A DNA stretch of 12,306 nucleotides. Source: Clostridium lundense DSM 17049 (GTDB taxonomy: Bacteria > Bacillota > Clostridia > Clostridiales > Clostridiaceae). Below, one piece after another: positions 1 to 7,763 of this stretch (the stretch's first letter is position 1; every line of letters begins with the position of its first letter). The DNA lies in assembly GCF_000619945.1 (NCBI RefSeq), contig NZ_JHVC01000042.1, forward strand, positions 1 through 12,306, in the 5' to 3' direction. The position numbers were made by a program, and so were the translations under genes. The notes beneath the pieces were generated by a model, which had not been told where the DNA came from, made no database searches, and saw only the letters and a program-made list of their open reading frames with translations.

Positions 1-3000
1 CTAGGAGAAATTTTATTTTTATAATCTTTTAATCTTCCTAAGCCTGCTGTTACCCAATCATTACTAAAGCTTTCCTTTGTTGAGTAATCCACTGTGCCAG
101 GTAATATTTCTAATATTTTCTTACGTAATTCTTCTTTGTTCTTTGATACTTCTGTATCTTTCTTATAGGTTATTTTAAATACTTCTATAGCTTTATTTCC
201 AAGTTTATTCACAGCTTCTATAGTAATTGTATTTAATCCTTCTTGTAATAAAGCTTTATACTTTCCTTCCAGTGGTAAAATTTCTTTATCATTAAATTTT
301 ACCAAAGGAGTTATTTTTCCATCATTTTTATCATTTGCTTCTACTGTAAATTCAGCTTGTTGTGTAGAAGTTATTCCACTTTCAATACCTTGTACTTTTA
401 TTTGTGGTAAAGTTTTGTCTTTTGTATCACAAATAATTTCAAATGTTTTTTCTACAACATTTTTATCTTTATCTTCCGCTTTAACTGTTATGGTATTTTT
501 TCCTTCTTTTAATACTGCTTTATAATTATCATCTTTTCCTTTCAATACTTCATCATTACATTTAACAATAGGAGTTAACTTTCCATCTTGAGGATCTTTT
601 GCTGTTACTGTAAATGTAATTTCTGATTTATTAACTGTTTCCCCATTCATAATTCCTTTTACAGATATTTCAGGTTTTTGTTCATCCTTTTTATCCCTTA
701 CATGAATTACAATAGGATCTGGCCTTACAATATCAATAAGACCTTTACTATCTAATCTAGTAGCAGATATAGTATAATCTCCTGGCTTATCAAAAGTAAG
801 AACTGTATTTCCTTTTGAGTCTGTAACTACTTCTTTTCCGTCCTTAATGTATGGTTTTCCATTTACAAGAATTGTAGCTCCATCTACTTTCTCTTCTATT
901 TTTTCATATCCACCTGTATATCCAATTAGTTTTATCTGTACATCATTATTAACTGATATATTTGTTTCATCTGCAAACACTTTTGTATATATATTGTCAA
1001 ATCCATAAGGTGAATACATCCAAACAATTTCGTCTCCATCATTTAATGAAGTTCCATTACAACCTACTGGCGGGAGATCATCATTTACCCTATACAACCA
1101 ACCAGACATTCCTGCATGATCATGTTCTCTATCACCAGCAATCATTGCAATATATAAGCTCCATCCATAATCCTGGAAGTCAAATAATTTAGATTCATCT
1201 GTATCTCCAGCCTTTTTTTGTCTGAAGCCAGCATCAACTAAAGCTTTTACAATAGCATGAGCATTGGTTGGTTTCTCAAATTTACTTACATCCCAACCAT
1301 TAGATTCTCCTGCACTACCTCCTGATGCTTTTCCTAAATGCTCACTTAAATCAAACAATCCCACTTCTAATTTTGTTCTTGGTAAAATTGTGTGATTATA
1401 TCCTTCTATACGCATGTACACTTCATATTTATCTGTAACAGTAACTTTTACACTTTCTTTTACCTTTGCATCATCTTTTAATGCAGCAGTTAAAATAACT
1501 GTTCCATTTCCTATAGCTGTTACTTCTCCTGTTTTTGCATCTACTATTGCTACTTTTTCATCACTACTACTAAATACAAACTCTTTTCCTGGTATTACAT
1601 TGTTTTGTTCATCTACTGCTTTAGCTTTTAAAGTGCTTTTATCTTTAGGGTGTAACTTTTCTTTACTTCCTTCAATAATTACTTTATTTACTATCACATT
1701 AGATTTGTAAACTAATGTATACTTTTTATTTTCTGTATTTCCAGCTTTATCTTTTGCTGTAATTTCAATAGTATTGTTTCCCTCATTTAAAACCACACTA
1801 TATTTTCCATCTTTTTCAGTTATCACTTTATCATTACATTTAACTTCTGGAATAATATTTTCATCTTGATTATCTGTTACTTGTACAGTAAATGCTATTT
1901 CCTTTGTAGATACTACTGTATTGTCTTTTATTCCATTTACTATAATTTGAGGCTTTTCTGTATCATTTTCCAAAACAATTATTTGTCCTAAGTTTACTGA
2001 ATTATTATGAAAATTAGCTATTAAAGTATATTCTCCTTTTGGTGCTTTTATTTTTCCTGTAGCCTTCCCATTAGCATCTGTTTTTCCTATCAATTTGCTA
2101 TTATCTAAATAAGCTACCTTATCCTCATAATAGGATTCCCAATATATTTTTACATCTGGTTCTGTTTTTCCATTAGCAGTTAATATAATATTAAATTCCT
2201 CATTATTATTTACTTTTTTAGGAAAATCGCCTTCAATTTTAGGTAATATTACTTGAATAGGCTGTGCTGCTGCTCTAATATATCCATCTTTCTCAGCAAA
2301 AATACGATAATCCCCTTTAGTTTCTAATTTAAAACTTGCTATACCATTAGCATCTGTATTTGCTTCTATTGGTTTGTCCCAATATCCATTCCAATATTTA
2401 AAATACTGCGCAAAAACTTTAGCATCTTCTATTGCTTTGTCTTGCTCATCTTTCACAATAACCTTAAACCCTTCATTAACCATAGCTTCTTTAGGTGTTT
2501 CTAATTTAAATTGTTTAGTAGCTCCATTATAAGAGCATATAACACTATCACCTGTTTTGATTATCACAGTTTTGGGATTTTCTACAACTTTTCCATTGAT
2601 TATTACCGAATAATAACAAGTATCCTCATCAAGTGATATCAATTTTCCTTCTTCATTAAATTTTGGAGCATATTTCTGCTCTTCAAAAATATCGTCCACT
2701 GGAATTTCTAATAAATCCTTTAAACTTATCTCTGCTCTTGGAATTTTTATTTCATCTGAAAAATCAGTCTCATCTTCCAATTCTACTCTTAAATGTACTT
2801 TACCTTCTGTTTTTTGTTTATATGTTATTTTATAGCCTTCATATGCTCTGTTTCCTGCTATATCTGTAGCCTCTATTGTTATTGTGTTTTCTCCATCCTT
2901 TAATGTGACCTTATATTCTCCATTTGTTCCTGTTACAACTTCTTCATTTAGTTTAACTATTGGTTTTATATTTTTATTTTTATTATCTGTAGCTGTTACT

Positions 3001-4442
3001 TTAAATGATAAGTTTTCTTCATTTACTTCTTGTCCGTCTTTTATTCCTTCTAATTTTATAACTGGTTTTTCAGATCCTTTATCATTGTTTTTTCTAACTT
3101 TTATAGTAATTGGTACTGGTCTTACTATGTTTATCTTCTTTTCACCTTTAGTAGTTTCATCTGAACCATATCTTATAAGAGATAGTTTATACTCACCATT
3201 TTCCTTAAAATTTAAAGTAGCCTTTCCATCTTTATCAGTTTTTATTTCTCCTAATCCATTATAGTTTTCTTCTTTTCCATTTACTATTTTTGTTATTACA
3301 ACTATAGTATCTTTCATAGATACTAATCTTTTTTCATAAGTATTTATATCTGTTTCTTCACCTTTAGCTGTTAATACTACTGATTCATTTTCTGATATCT
3401 CTGTTTTATCTACACTTATTTCTGTAAATGCATTTAAGAATCCAAAAGCACCATAGAACCAAATAATTTCATCGCCATCTTCTAAATAGTTTCCCTCTGC
3501 TCCTACAGGTGGTAACTCACCGTTTACCCTATACATCCATCCTGAAAATCTTCCTTGATCAAACTCACCATCACCATCTAATTTTGAAAGATAGAATGGA
3601 ACATTATATCTAATAGTTCCTTTTTCACCATTTCCTACTTTAAACCCTCTATCTAATAAAACTTTTAATATAGCATGTGCATGAGTAGGATTGCTATATT
3701 TATCAACTGTTCCTAACTTAGGTAAATCTACAAGAGGAATTGATACCTTTGTTCTTGGAATTATAGTATGATCATATCCTTCAACTCGTATATATACGTC
3801 TTTTATATTTTCCTCAATTTTAAAGTGTACCTCATCACTTATATTAGGCTTGTCTTTTAATGCTGCTTTTATTACAACACTACCTGCGCCTATTGCCATA
3901 AATTTATTAGGCTTATAATTATTCATTTTTCCTAACTTTTCATCATTTATTGTAAAGATTAAATTTTCTACAGGTAATGCTTGATTATTTTCATCCTGTA
4001 CCTGAAGTTCAATTTTGTCTCCAACCTTCACTTTAGTAAAATCGTTTACTATTTTTATAGAAATTGTCCCTATACTATCACTTTGTATTTTATTTACTAT
4101 ATCGTGAATATCTAATTTCTCATTAGTTACATCTTTCTTTTCTTCATTTACTGATGGCTTTTCAATATCCTTTTTAACATTTTTAGAGGAATTTTCTTTT
4201 TTATCCTCCTTAATAACTTCTTTTTTCTCTTCAGTAGCTTTGTTTTTAACTTTTAACGCTTTATCATCTTTTTTTGAGCCTTCAGTAGCCTTATTTCCGT
4301 TTTTTACTACTGGACTGTCTTCTTTAGTAGCTTCTGCAAATACTGTTTTCATTCCTACAATTCCACTATCTACACTAGTGAAAACCATGACAAATGTCAT
4401 AAGCATGCAGAGTATGCTTTTAAACTGCCTTTTCTTAGACAT
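1..4442 (-). CDS. Giant secreted multidomain protein: two DUF4430 (transcobalamin beta-like) domains, Ig-like repeats and the start of a toroid domain (3' end outside window)
   Basis: An open frame of 1,480 codons begins at ATG 4442 and runs off the left edge. AGGAGG lies at 4450-4455, seven bases before the start. A signal peptide covers about residues 1-38 (MSKKRQFKS, hydrophobic core, then VFAEA), followed by a Lys/Glu-rich stretch to about 120. Domains in order, approximate residues: Ig-like 125-205; DUF4430 no. 1 215-335 (IRVEGYDHT, SGWMYRVNGELPPVG, GDEIIWFYG); beta-sandwich 336-446 ending VRPVPITIKV; Ig-like 453-545; a possible degenerate DUF4430 546-640; two Cna/carboxypeptidase-regulatory-like modules 645-820; Ig-like 826-910; Big_2-like 912-1003; DUF4430 no. 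2 1004-1150 (GWLYRVNDDLPPVGCNG, GDEIVWMY); beta-sandwich 1150-1245; two Ig-like 1253-1430; then from about 1437 the start of an alpha/alpha toroid (FSNDWVTAGLGRL). It follows the riboswitch-controlled toroid gene in the same direction. Surface corrinoid binding is inferred; the anchor, if any, is beyond the window. Confidence 0.9.
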   Translation of the reverse strand, partial: MSKKRQFKSILCMLMTFVMVFTSVDSGIVGMKTVFAEATKEDSPVVKNGNKATEGSKKDDKALKVKNKATEEKKEVIKEDKKENSSKNVKKDIEKPSVNEEKKDVTNEKLDIHDIVNKIQSDSIGTISIKIVNDFTKVKVGDKIELQVQDENNQALPVENLIFTINDEKLGKMNNYKPNKFMAIGAGSVVIKAALKDKPNISDEVHFKIEENIKDVYIRVEGYDHTIIPRTKVSIPLVDLPKLGTVDKYSNPTHAHAILKVLLDRGFKVGNGEKGTIRYNVPFYLSKLDGDGEFDQGRFSGWMYRVNGELPPVGAEGNYLEDGDEIIWFYGAFGFLNAFTEISVDKTEISENESVVLTAKGEETDINTYEKRLVSMKDTIVVITKIVNGKEENYNGLGEIKTDKDGKATLNFKENGEYKLSLIRYGSDETTKGEKKINIVRPVPITIKVRKNNDKGSEKPVIKLEGIKDGQEVNEENLSFKVTATDNKNKNIKPIVKLNEEVVTGTNGEYKVTLKDGENTITIEATDIAGNRAYEGYKITYKQKTEGKVHLRVELEDETDFSDEIKIPRAEISLKDLLEIPVDDIFEEQKYAPKFNEEGKLISLDEDTCYYSVIINGKVVENPKTVIIKTGDSVICSYNGATKQFKLETPKEAMVNEGFKVIVKDEQDKAIEDAKVFAQYFKYWNGYWDKPIEANTDANGIASFKLETKGDYRIFAEKDGYIRAAAQPIQVILPKIEGDFPKKVNNNEEFNIILTANGKTEPDVKIYWESYYEDKVAYLDNSKLIGKTDANGKATGKIKAPKGEYTLIANFHNNSVNLGQIIVLENDTEKPQIIVNGIKDNTVVSTKEIAFTVQVTDNQDENIIPEVKCNDKVITEKDGKYSVVLNEGNNTIEITAKDKAGNTENKKYTLVYKSNVIVNKVIIEGSKEKLHPKDKSTLKAKAVDEQNNVIPGKEFVFSSSDEKVAIVDAKTGEVTAIGNGTVILTAALKDDAKVKESVKVTVTDKYEVYMRIEGYNHTILPRTKLEVGLFDLSEHLGKASGGSAGESNGWDVSKFEKPTNAHAIVKALVDAGFRQKKAGDTDESKLFDFQDYGWSLYIAMIAGDREHDHAGMSGWLYRVNDDLPPVGCNGTSLNDGDEIVWMYSPYGFDNIYTKVFADETNISVNNDVQIKLIGYTGGYEKIEEKVDGATILVNGKPYIKDGKEVVTDSKGNTVLTFDKPGDYTISATRLDSKGLIDIVRPDPIVIHVRDKKDEQKPEISVKGIMNGETVNKSEITFTVTAKDPQDGKLTPIVKCNDEVLKGKDDNYKAVLKEGKNTITVKAEDKDKNVVEKTFEIICDTKDKTLPQIKVQGIESGITSTQQAEFTVEANDKNDGKITPLVKFNDKEILPLEGKYKALLQEGLNTITIEAVNKLGNKAIEVFKITYKKDTEVSKNKEELRKKILEILPGTVDYSTKESFSNDWVTAGLGRLKDYKNKISP

Positions 4443-4449
4443 ATATTGA

Positions 4450-4455
4450 CCTCCT
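4450..4455 (-). promoter_or_regulatory. Ribosome-binding site of the giant surface protein
   Basis: AGGAGG on the minus strand, seven bases before ATG 4442. This fixes the start of a gene that has no stop inside the window. Confidence 0.85.
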
Positions 4456-4498
4456 ATTAAATTTTAAATACAAAATTATGCATTGTTTTTATTATTAC

Positions 4499-4530
4499 AA
4501 ATAGGAAAACTTTTTATAGTTTTCCTATTT
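4499..4530 (-). terminator. Intergenic hairpin, possible partial terminator or mRNA-stability stem
   Basis: A perfect 12-bp inverted repeat (AAATAGGAAAAC / GTTTTCCTATTT) with an eight-base loop lies in the 140-base gap between the toroid gene and the giant gene. On the minus strand it is followed by GTAATAATAAAAAC, not a U run, so termination would be weak. It may stabilise or process a two-gene transcript, or lower expression of the giant gene relative to the toroid gene. No separate promoter was recognised for the giant gene. Confidence 0.5.
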
Positions 4531-4582
4531 ACAATTAAATAACTTAATCTTTTATTTTTCCTACTCTTACAAATCTATATGT

Positions 4583-5710
4583 TTACTTTGCTGATGATTC
4601 ATATGTTTTCCAATCATATATGGATGGTCTTTCATTTTTTAAATTTCCATTTTCATCTTTTTCGCTTAAGAAAAGTTTATACTCATCTAATGCATATAAT
4701 GCTTGTTCTGTTGCCATTCCATTAACTCCACCAAATCGTTCATCATTTATGTGAGCAAATCCTGCACCACCAACTTCAAAGCTTAAAAGTGCATCTACAA
4801 CACTTCTCCCATTTTTCACAAATCTCTTATCTTTTCCCGCATCTATTCCATTTGTACAAAGCCCCATTATAGCTTGAGCACAACTTTCTGAATTTACTGT
4901 CCCCCATGATTTAAATCCACCAGCATTCTCTCCATCTTTTATCTGTAGCTCTGATAAGCAATTTACTGCATTATCTACAGCCTGTTTTACTTTTTTATTA
5001 CTCTTACTATAAGGAGCTAATGCTGTCATTGCCATTCCAGTCATATCTGGATCGCCTTTACTTCCACCAAATGCCCAACCACCATCAGTAAGTTGTTGAT
5101 CTAATATGCCCTTTATTATTTGCATTTTTTTCTTCTTAGGTACTTCATATTTAACTGAATACTTACCTGATGAATAATCTGCTGCATCTAATGCAATAAG
5201 ACCAAATACTAATGCATTAATTCCTTGACTATTAAGATCTGCATTGCATATCTTTTCTATAAGATTTATTCCTGATCCATTAACATTTGTAGGATCTCCA
5301 CCTGCCGCTAATACTCCAAGTGTAATTCTTTCATATTCCGTAGGTCTACTTTCAAATAAATCCTTATTATTCTTATCTTGTAAATACGTTACAACATCCT
5401 GTAGATAATTCTTATTTTCAGATAATTTATTAATTTCCTTTCCTTTACCTGCTCTATCAAGACCTATAGCAGCCCAATCATTTGAATAATGATGGTTCAT
5501 AACTGCTTTAGAAGTTCTTTCTACTGCAGCATCTATAACGCTTGTTGATACAGGCATTCTTAAACTTTGATATGATTGTGTAGCTTCAATAGTAGCAGCA
5601 TGTACATATATTTGTCTCATTCCAATTATTCCACTGTCTATAGTACCTGCTAACATTAATGTCATGATTGAAGTAGAAATTATCTTTTTAAATTTAGATT
5701 TTTTTAACAT
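4583..5710 (-). CDS. Secreted alpha/alpha-toroid protein (prenyltransferase/squalene-oxidase-repeat fold), transcobalamin alpha-domain-like
   Basis: A 375-aa exported protein. A Lys-rich, hydrophobic signal peptide spans about residues 1-38 (cleavage near YVHA-A). The rest, about 55-345, is a helical-repeat toroid: SNDWAAIGL (76-84), ERITLGVLAAGGDPTN (127-142), QLTDGGW (206-212), DPDMTGMAMTALAPY (220-234), GGFKSWG and SESCAQAIMGLCTNGID (264-290), GVNGMATEQALYALDEY (328-344). The DPDMTGMAMTALA helix resembles the VDT-x-AMA-x-LA helix of intrinsic factor and transcobalamin. The DxDD acid of terpene cyclases is incomplete, so a cyclase role is unlikely. No CWB2, LPXTG or membrane anchor is visible. 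It is the first gene after the cobalamin riboswitch; GGGGG at 5720-5724 lies nine bases before ATG. The fold call is strong; B12 binding is inferred. Confidence 0.92.
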   Translation of the reverse strand: MLKKSKFKKIISTSIMTLMLAGTIDSGIIGMRQIYVHAATIEATQSYQSLRMPVSTSVIDAAVERTSKAVMNHHYSNDWAAIGLDRAGKGKEINKLSENKNYLQDVVTYLQDKNNKDLFESRPTEYERITLGVLAAGGDPTNVNGSGINLIEKICNADLNSQGINALVFGLIALDAADYSSGKYSVKYEVPKKKKMQIIKGILDQQLTDGGWAFGGSKGDPDMTGMAMTALAPYSKSNKKVKQAVDNAVNCLSELQIKDGENAGGFKSWGTVNSESCAQAIMGLCTNGIDAGKDKRFVKNGRSVVDALLSFEVGGAGFAHINDERFGGVNGMATEQALYALDEYKLFLSEKDENGNLKNERPSIYDWKTYESSAK

Positions 5711-5908
5711 ATTAATTTTCCCCCTTAAAAATATAAATAATTTTTACTAAAGCTACCTCCCTTCTTTATGTAGTAACTAAGATTTGATATAATTGAAACG
5801 TATATATTTATATAAACAACATGGATATATAGAAAACTTATTATGCGTCACCATTTATAAGTTTTACTATATTATCCAATGTTGTTTTTAACTTTTGGGT
5901 ATTAACAT
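5711..5908 (-). other. Long untranslated leader between the riboswitch terminator and the toroid gene
   Basis: About 200 bases without a convincing gene. It holds a 9-bp hairpin at 5833-5865 (AAAACTTAT / ATAAGTTTT, 15-base loop), an apparently unused purine-rich GGGAGG at about 5754-5762, and the real ribosome-binding site at 5720-5724. I found no sigma-A promoter with acceptable spacing, so transcription of the toroid gene most likely comes from the promoter upstream of the riboswitch. Confidence 0.45.
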
Positions 5909-5947
5909 AAAAAACACCTTGTTCCCAACGAAAACAAGGTGTTTTTT
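5909..5947 (-). terminator. Intrinsic terminator, probable expression platform of the cobalamin riboswitch
   Basis: A perfect 15-bp inverted repeat (AAAAAACACCTTGTT / AACAAGGTGTTTTTT) with a nine-base loop; the 3' arm ends in a run of six T on the minus strand. It lies about 70 bases after the riboswitch aptamer and before the toroid gene, the arrangement expected for transcriptional attenuation. A CCAAGG motif just after the aptamer (6000-6005) could pair with CCTTG of the 5' arm as part of an antiterminator; that pairing is a guess. The near-symmetric stem could also act on the plus strand. Confidence 0.88.
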
Positions 5948-6017
5948 ATACTAAACACATATCATAAAAGCACTTAAATGCTAAATAGATACTTAACTTT
6001 CCTTGGAAGTTGTATCA

Positions 6018-6177
6018 AAATATAAAGTAGGTATCCTGACTTTTGGTTCATCACTTTCTTCCGCCTTCTCAAGAATAATCTCAATGGCATATTGGAATAA
6101 GCTCACCAATTACAGTGGCCGGACCGTTGAGGATTTTCACCTCATTCCCTATTGTCTTAACGACAAGCTTTATATTT
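6018..6177 (-). promoter_or_regulatory. Cobalamin (B12) riboswitch
   Basis: The minus strand carries the hallmark conserved blocks of the cobalamin aptamer in order: AGGGAATGAGGTGAAAATCC (about 6129-6148), the B12-box GCCACTG (6113-6119) within CCGGCCACTGTAAT, and AGTCAGGATACCTAC near the 3' end (6028-6042). The outer P1 stem is formed by AAATATAAAG (6168-6177) and CTTTATATTT (6018-6027), ten perfect pairs enclosing about 160 nt. Known elements of this family repress B12 uptake or synthesis genes when adenosylcobalamin or another cobalamin is bound. A sigma-A promoter lies just upstream and an intrinsic terminator just downstream. The regulated genes appear to be the toroid protein and probably the giant DUF4430 protein after it. 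Ligand subclass cannot be settled by eye. Confidence 0.95.
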
Positions 6178-6249
6178 AATTTATTCTATTATCAAATTAA
6201 ATATTTTATATTACACAAGTGTAAAATGTTGTAATTTATATCTTCTAGT

Positions 6250-6278
6250 ATTATATACCATATTTTAATATTTTTCAA
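6250..6278 (-). promoter_or_regulatory. Sigma-A promoter driving the riboswitch transcript
   Basis: The minus strand shows TTGAAA at 6273-6278 and a consensus TATAAT at 6250-6255 separated by exactly 17 bases. Transcription should start near 6243, about 65 bases before P1 of the riboswitch. This places the riboswitch, terminator and toroid gene in one transcript that is separate from the upstream genes. Confidence 0.82.
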
Positions 6279-6348
6279 CAAATTATAATATATTTACATA
6301 AATAATGAAGTTAAACATATTTGCTTTATTTTAATATAATAAACAAAC

Positions 6349-6382
6349 AGAGTTCTAAGCTTCATTTCAAATTAGGAATTCT
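6349..6382 (-). terminator. Imperfect hairpin after the 438-aa gene, possible terminator
   Basis: An interrupted inverted repeat lies directly after the stop codon of the 438-aa gene (arms about 6349-6358 and 6372-6382, one mismatch and one bulge on the minus strand). It is followed on the minus strand by TGTTTGTTTATT. On the plus strand it is followed by TTTTATTTT and pairs slightly better. The position suits termination of the upstream operon, but the stem is weak. The stretch 6279-6348 shows nothing else. Confidence 0.4.
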
Positions 6383-6383
6383 T

Positions 6384-7700
6384 TTATTTTACTTCACTAA
6401 CAACCATATTTGCTTCAGCAACATATTTTGATTTAAGTGCTACAAATTTTTTCTCTTTACTATCATAGAAGTTAATTTTCAAACTGTTTTTGCTTATATT
6501 TTTCAAATCTGAATTGTTAATCTTAACTCCAATTTTTGTTCCTTTCATATCCAATTTTTCTTCTTTTTTATGATCATCAATTTTATATAATTCTATATTA
6601 TATACTGGTGAAACAATCTTATTTTCAGAAGACATACTATTAATTACCTCTCTTTTAACATTGTCCTTTACAGCATTTTTTCTAACTTCTACATTTTCAT
6701 ATAAGTTTACATTTTTAATTTTATTATATGGTAAATTTATTTCTGAATCTTTAAATGAAAGCTTAATTCCAAACTCTTTATCTTTTAAATAATTTATACC
6801 TGATTTATTTAATCTTAAAATAGTATTTTTATTGCTATCATCACTTATTTTTATTGAAATATTCTTTACATCTTCACTTAATTTTAATTCTTTATTTTTT
6901 TCTTTCATTGTCTTAATAATATTCTCTGCTTCTTTTAATTTTGAAGCTATCTTATGTTCATCTACAGTAACTATTTCTTTATCCCCTATTTTTTCTATGT
7001 TTAATTCCTTTCCTGTTAATGATATGCTATTTAATTCTTTTTTTAATTCATCCAGATTCTTGTCTTCTTTTCCAGGCTTAAATGAAGCTCCTCCTCCACC
7101 ACCTGAACCTCCAGAACTTCTTTTAGTAACAACTACTATACATTTATCCTTTTTATTTCCATCCTTAGTTGCTACTTCTATTTCAGCTTTTCCTTCTTTT
7201 ACACCCTTAACTTCACCGCTTTTATCTACTGTAGCCACTTTTTCATCAGATGATTTAAATATTAATTTCTTGTTTGTTGCATTTTCAGGTGTTATAGTTA
7301 CTTCTAACTTCTCACTTTTTCCTTCTTTTATCTCTAAATTATTTTTATTAAACTTTACACTTTCAACTTTTATTTCACTACTTGAATCTTTAGTAGAAAA
7401 TTGAAAATCTTTTAATTCTCCACCTACATTAACTTTTCCACTGTAATCTAAGTTTTCTTTAGTTTTAAACTTAAAATTAAATTTACCATTTACATCTGTT
7501 TTGTCTGCATCTATATAATACTTTGTGTCACCGTTCCAAGTTTGTATCATTACATTTTGTAGTGCATGATCAGAAGTTCCATCTATTGCCACCTCTGATC
7601 CATCTACTTTTACTTTTACATCAACCTGAGCAAAAACTGTACTGCTCATACTCATTATAACAAGTTGTAATGCTATAAAACTTCTCAAAAATTTTCTCAT
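6384..7700 (-). CDS. Exported Big_2-type Ig-like surface protein with Gly-rich linker and unidentified C-terminal domain
   Basis: A 438-aa protein. The signal peptide ends near residue 24 (STVFA-QV). Residues 25-105 form a small beta-rich module (ALQNVMIQTWNGDTKYY, TDVNGKFNF) resembling a Cna-type or carboxypeptidase-regulatory-like fold. Residues 112-192 are a clear Big_2 domain (VKFNKNNLEIKEGKSEKL, ITPENATNKKLIFKSSD, VATVDKSGEVKGVKEG). A SSGGSGGGGGAS linker (195-206) leads to a C-terminal domain of about 225 residues. That part (LRLNKSGINYLKD...INLPYNKI) recalls regions found beside S-layer domains, but I cannot name the family. No transmembrane anchor, CWB2 or LPXTG is visible. GGAGG at 7708-7714 precedes ATG. 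It lies 63 bases after the 367-aa DUF4430 gene. Its C-terminus is repeated almost exactly in the truncated gene at 12215-12306. Function unknown; a structural or partner role is inferred from context. Confidence 0.85.
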   Translation of the reverse strand: MRKFLRSFIALQLVIMSMSSTVFAQVDVKVKVDGSEVAIDGTSDHALQNVMIQTWNGDTKYYIDADKTDVNGKFNFKFKTKENLDYSGKVNVGGELKDFQFSTKDSSSEIKVESVKFNKNNLEIKEGKSEKLEVTITPENATNKKLIFKSSDEKVATVDKSGEVKGVKEGKAEIEVATKDGNKKDKCIVVVTKRSSGGSGGGGGASFKPGKEDKNLDELKKELNSISLTGKELNIEKIGDKEIVTVDEHKIASKLKEAENIIKTMKEKNKELKLSEDVKNISIKISDDSNKNTILRLNKSGINYLKDKEFGIKLSFKDSEINLPYNKIKNVNLYENVEVRKNAVKDNVKREVINSMSSENKIVSPVYNIELYKIDDHKKEEKLDMKGTKIGVKINNSDLKNISKNSLKINFYDSKEKKFVALKSKYVAEANMVVSEVK

Positions 7701-7763
7701 ACCTTTTCCTCCTTATCTAAAAACAGTTTACTTATCTTATTAAAATTCCATTGCATAGCTATT

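Noticed and set aside
4583..5710. Toroid protein as a squalene-hopene or other terpene cyclase (prenyltransferase-type repeats, QLTDGGW resembling a QW motif)
   Set aside because: The catalytic DxDD acid is incomplete (DPDM here, DVDI in the 684-aa protein). The proteins are exported, and there are no isoprenoid genes nearby. The B12-carrier-like reading fits the context better.
5909..5947. Terminator as the end of the upstream operon only, unrelated to the riboswitch
   Set aside because: It lies after the promoter and aptamer and before the toroid gene in the same direction, which fits an attenuator better; a bidirectional role is not excluded.
6832..7404. 190-aa plus-strand open frame, and similar plus-strand frames at 962-1192, 1414-1710, 2663-3264, 4240-4449, 7849-8088 and 9402-9650
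   Set aside because: All lie antisense to well-supported minus-strand genes, have Ser/Phe/Leu-rich antisense composition, and show no recognisable domain.
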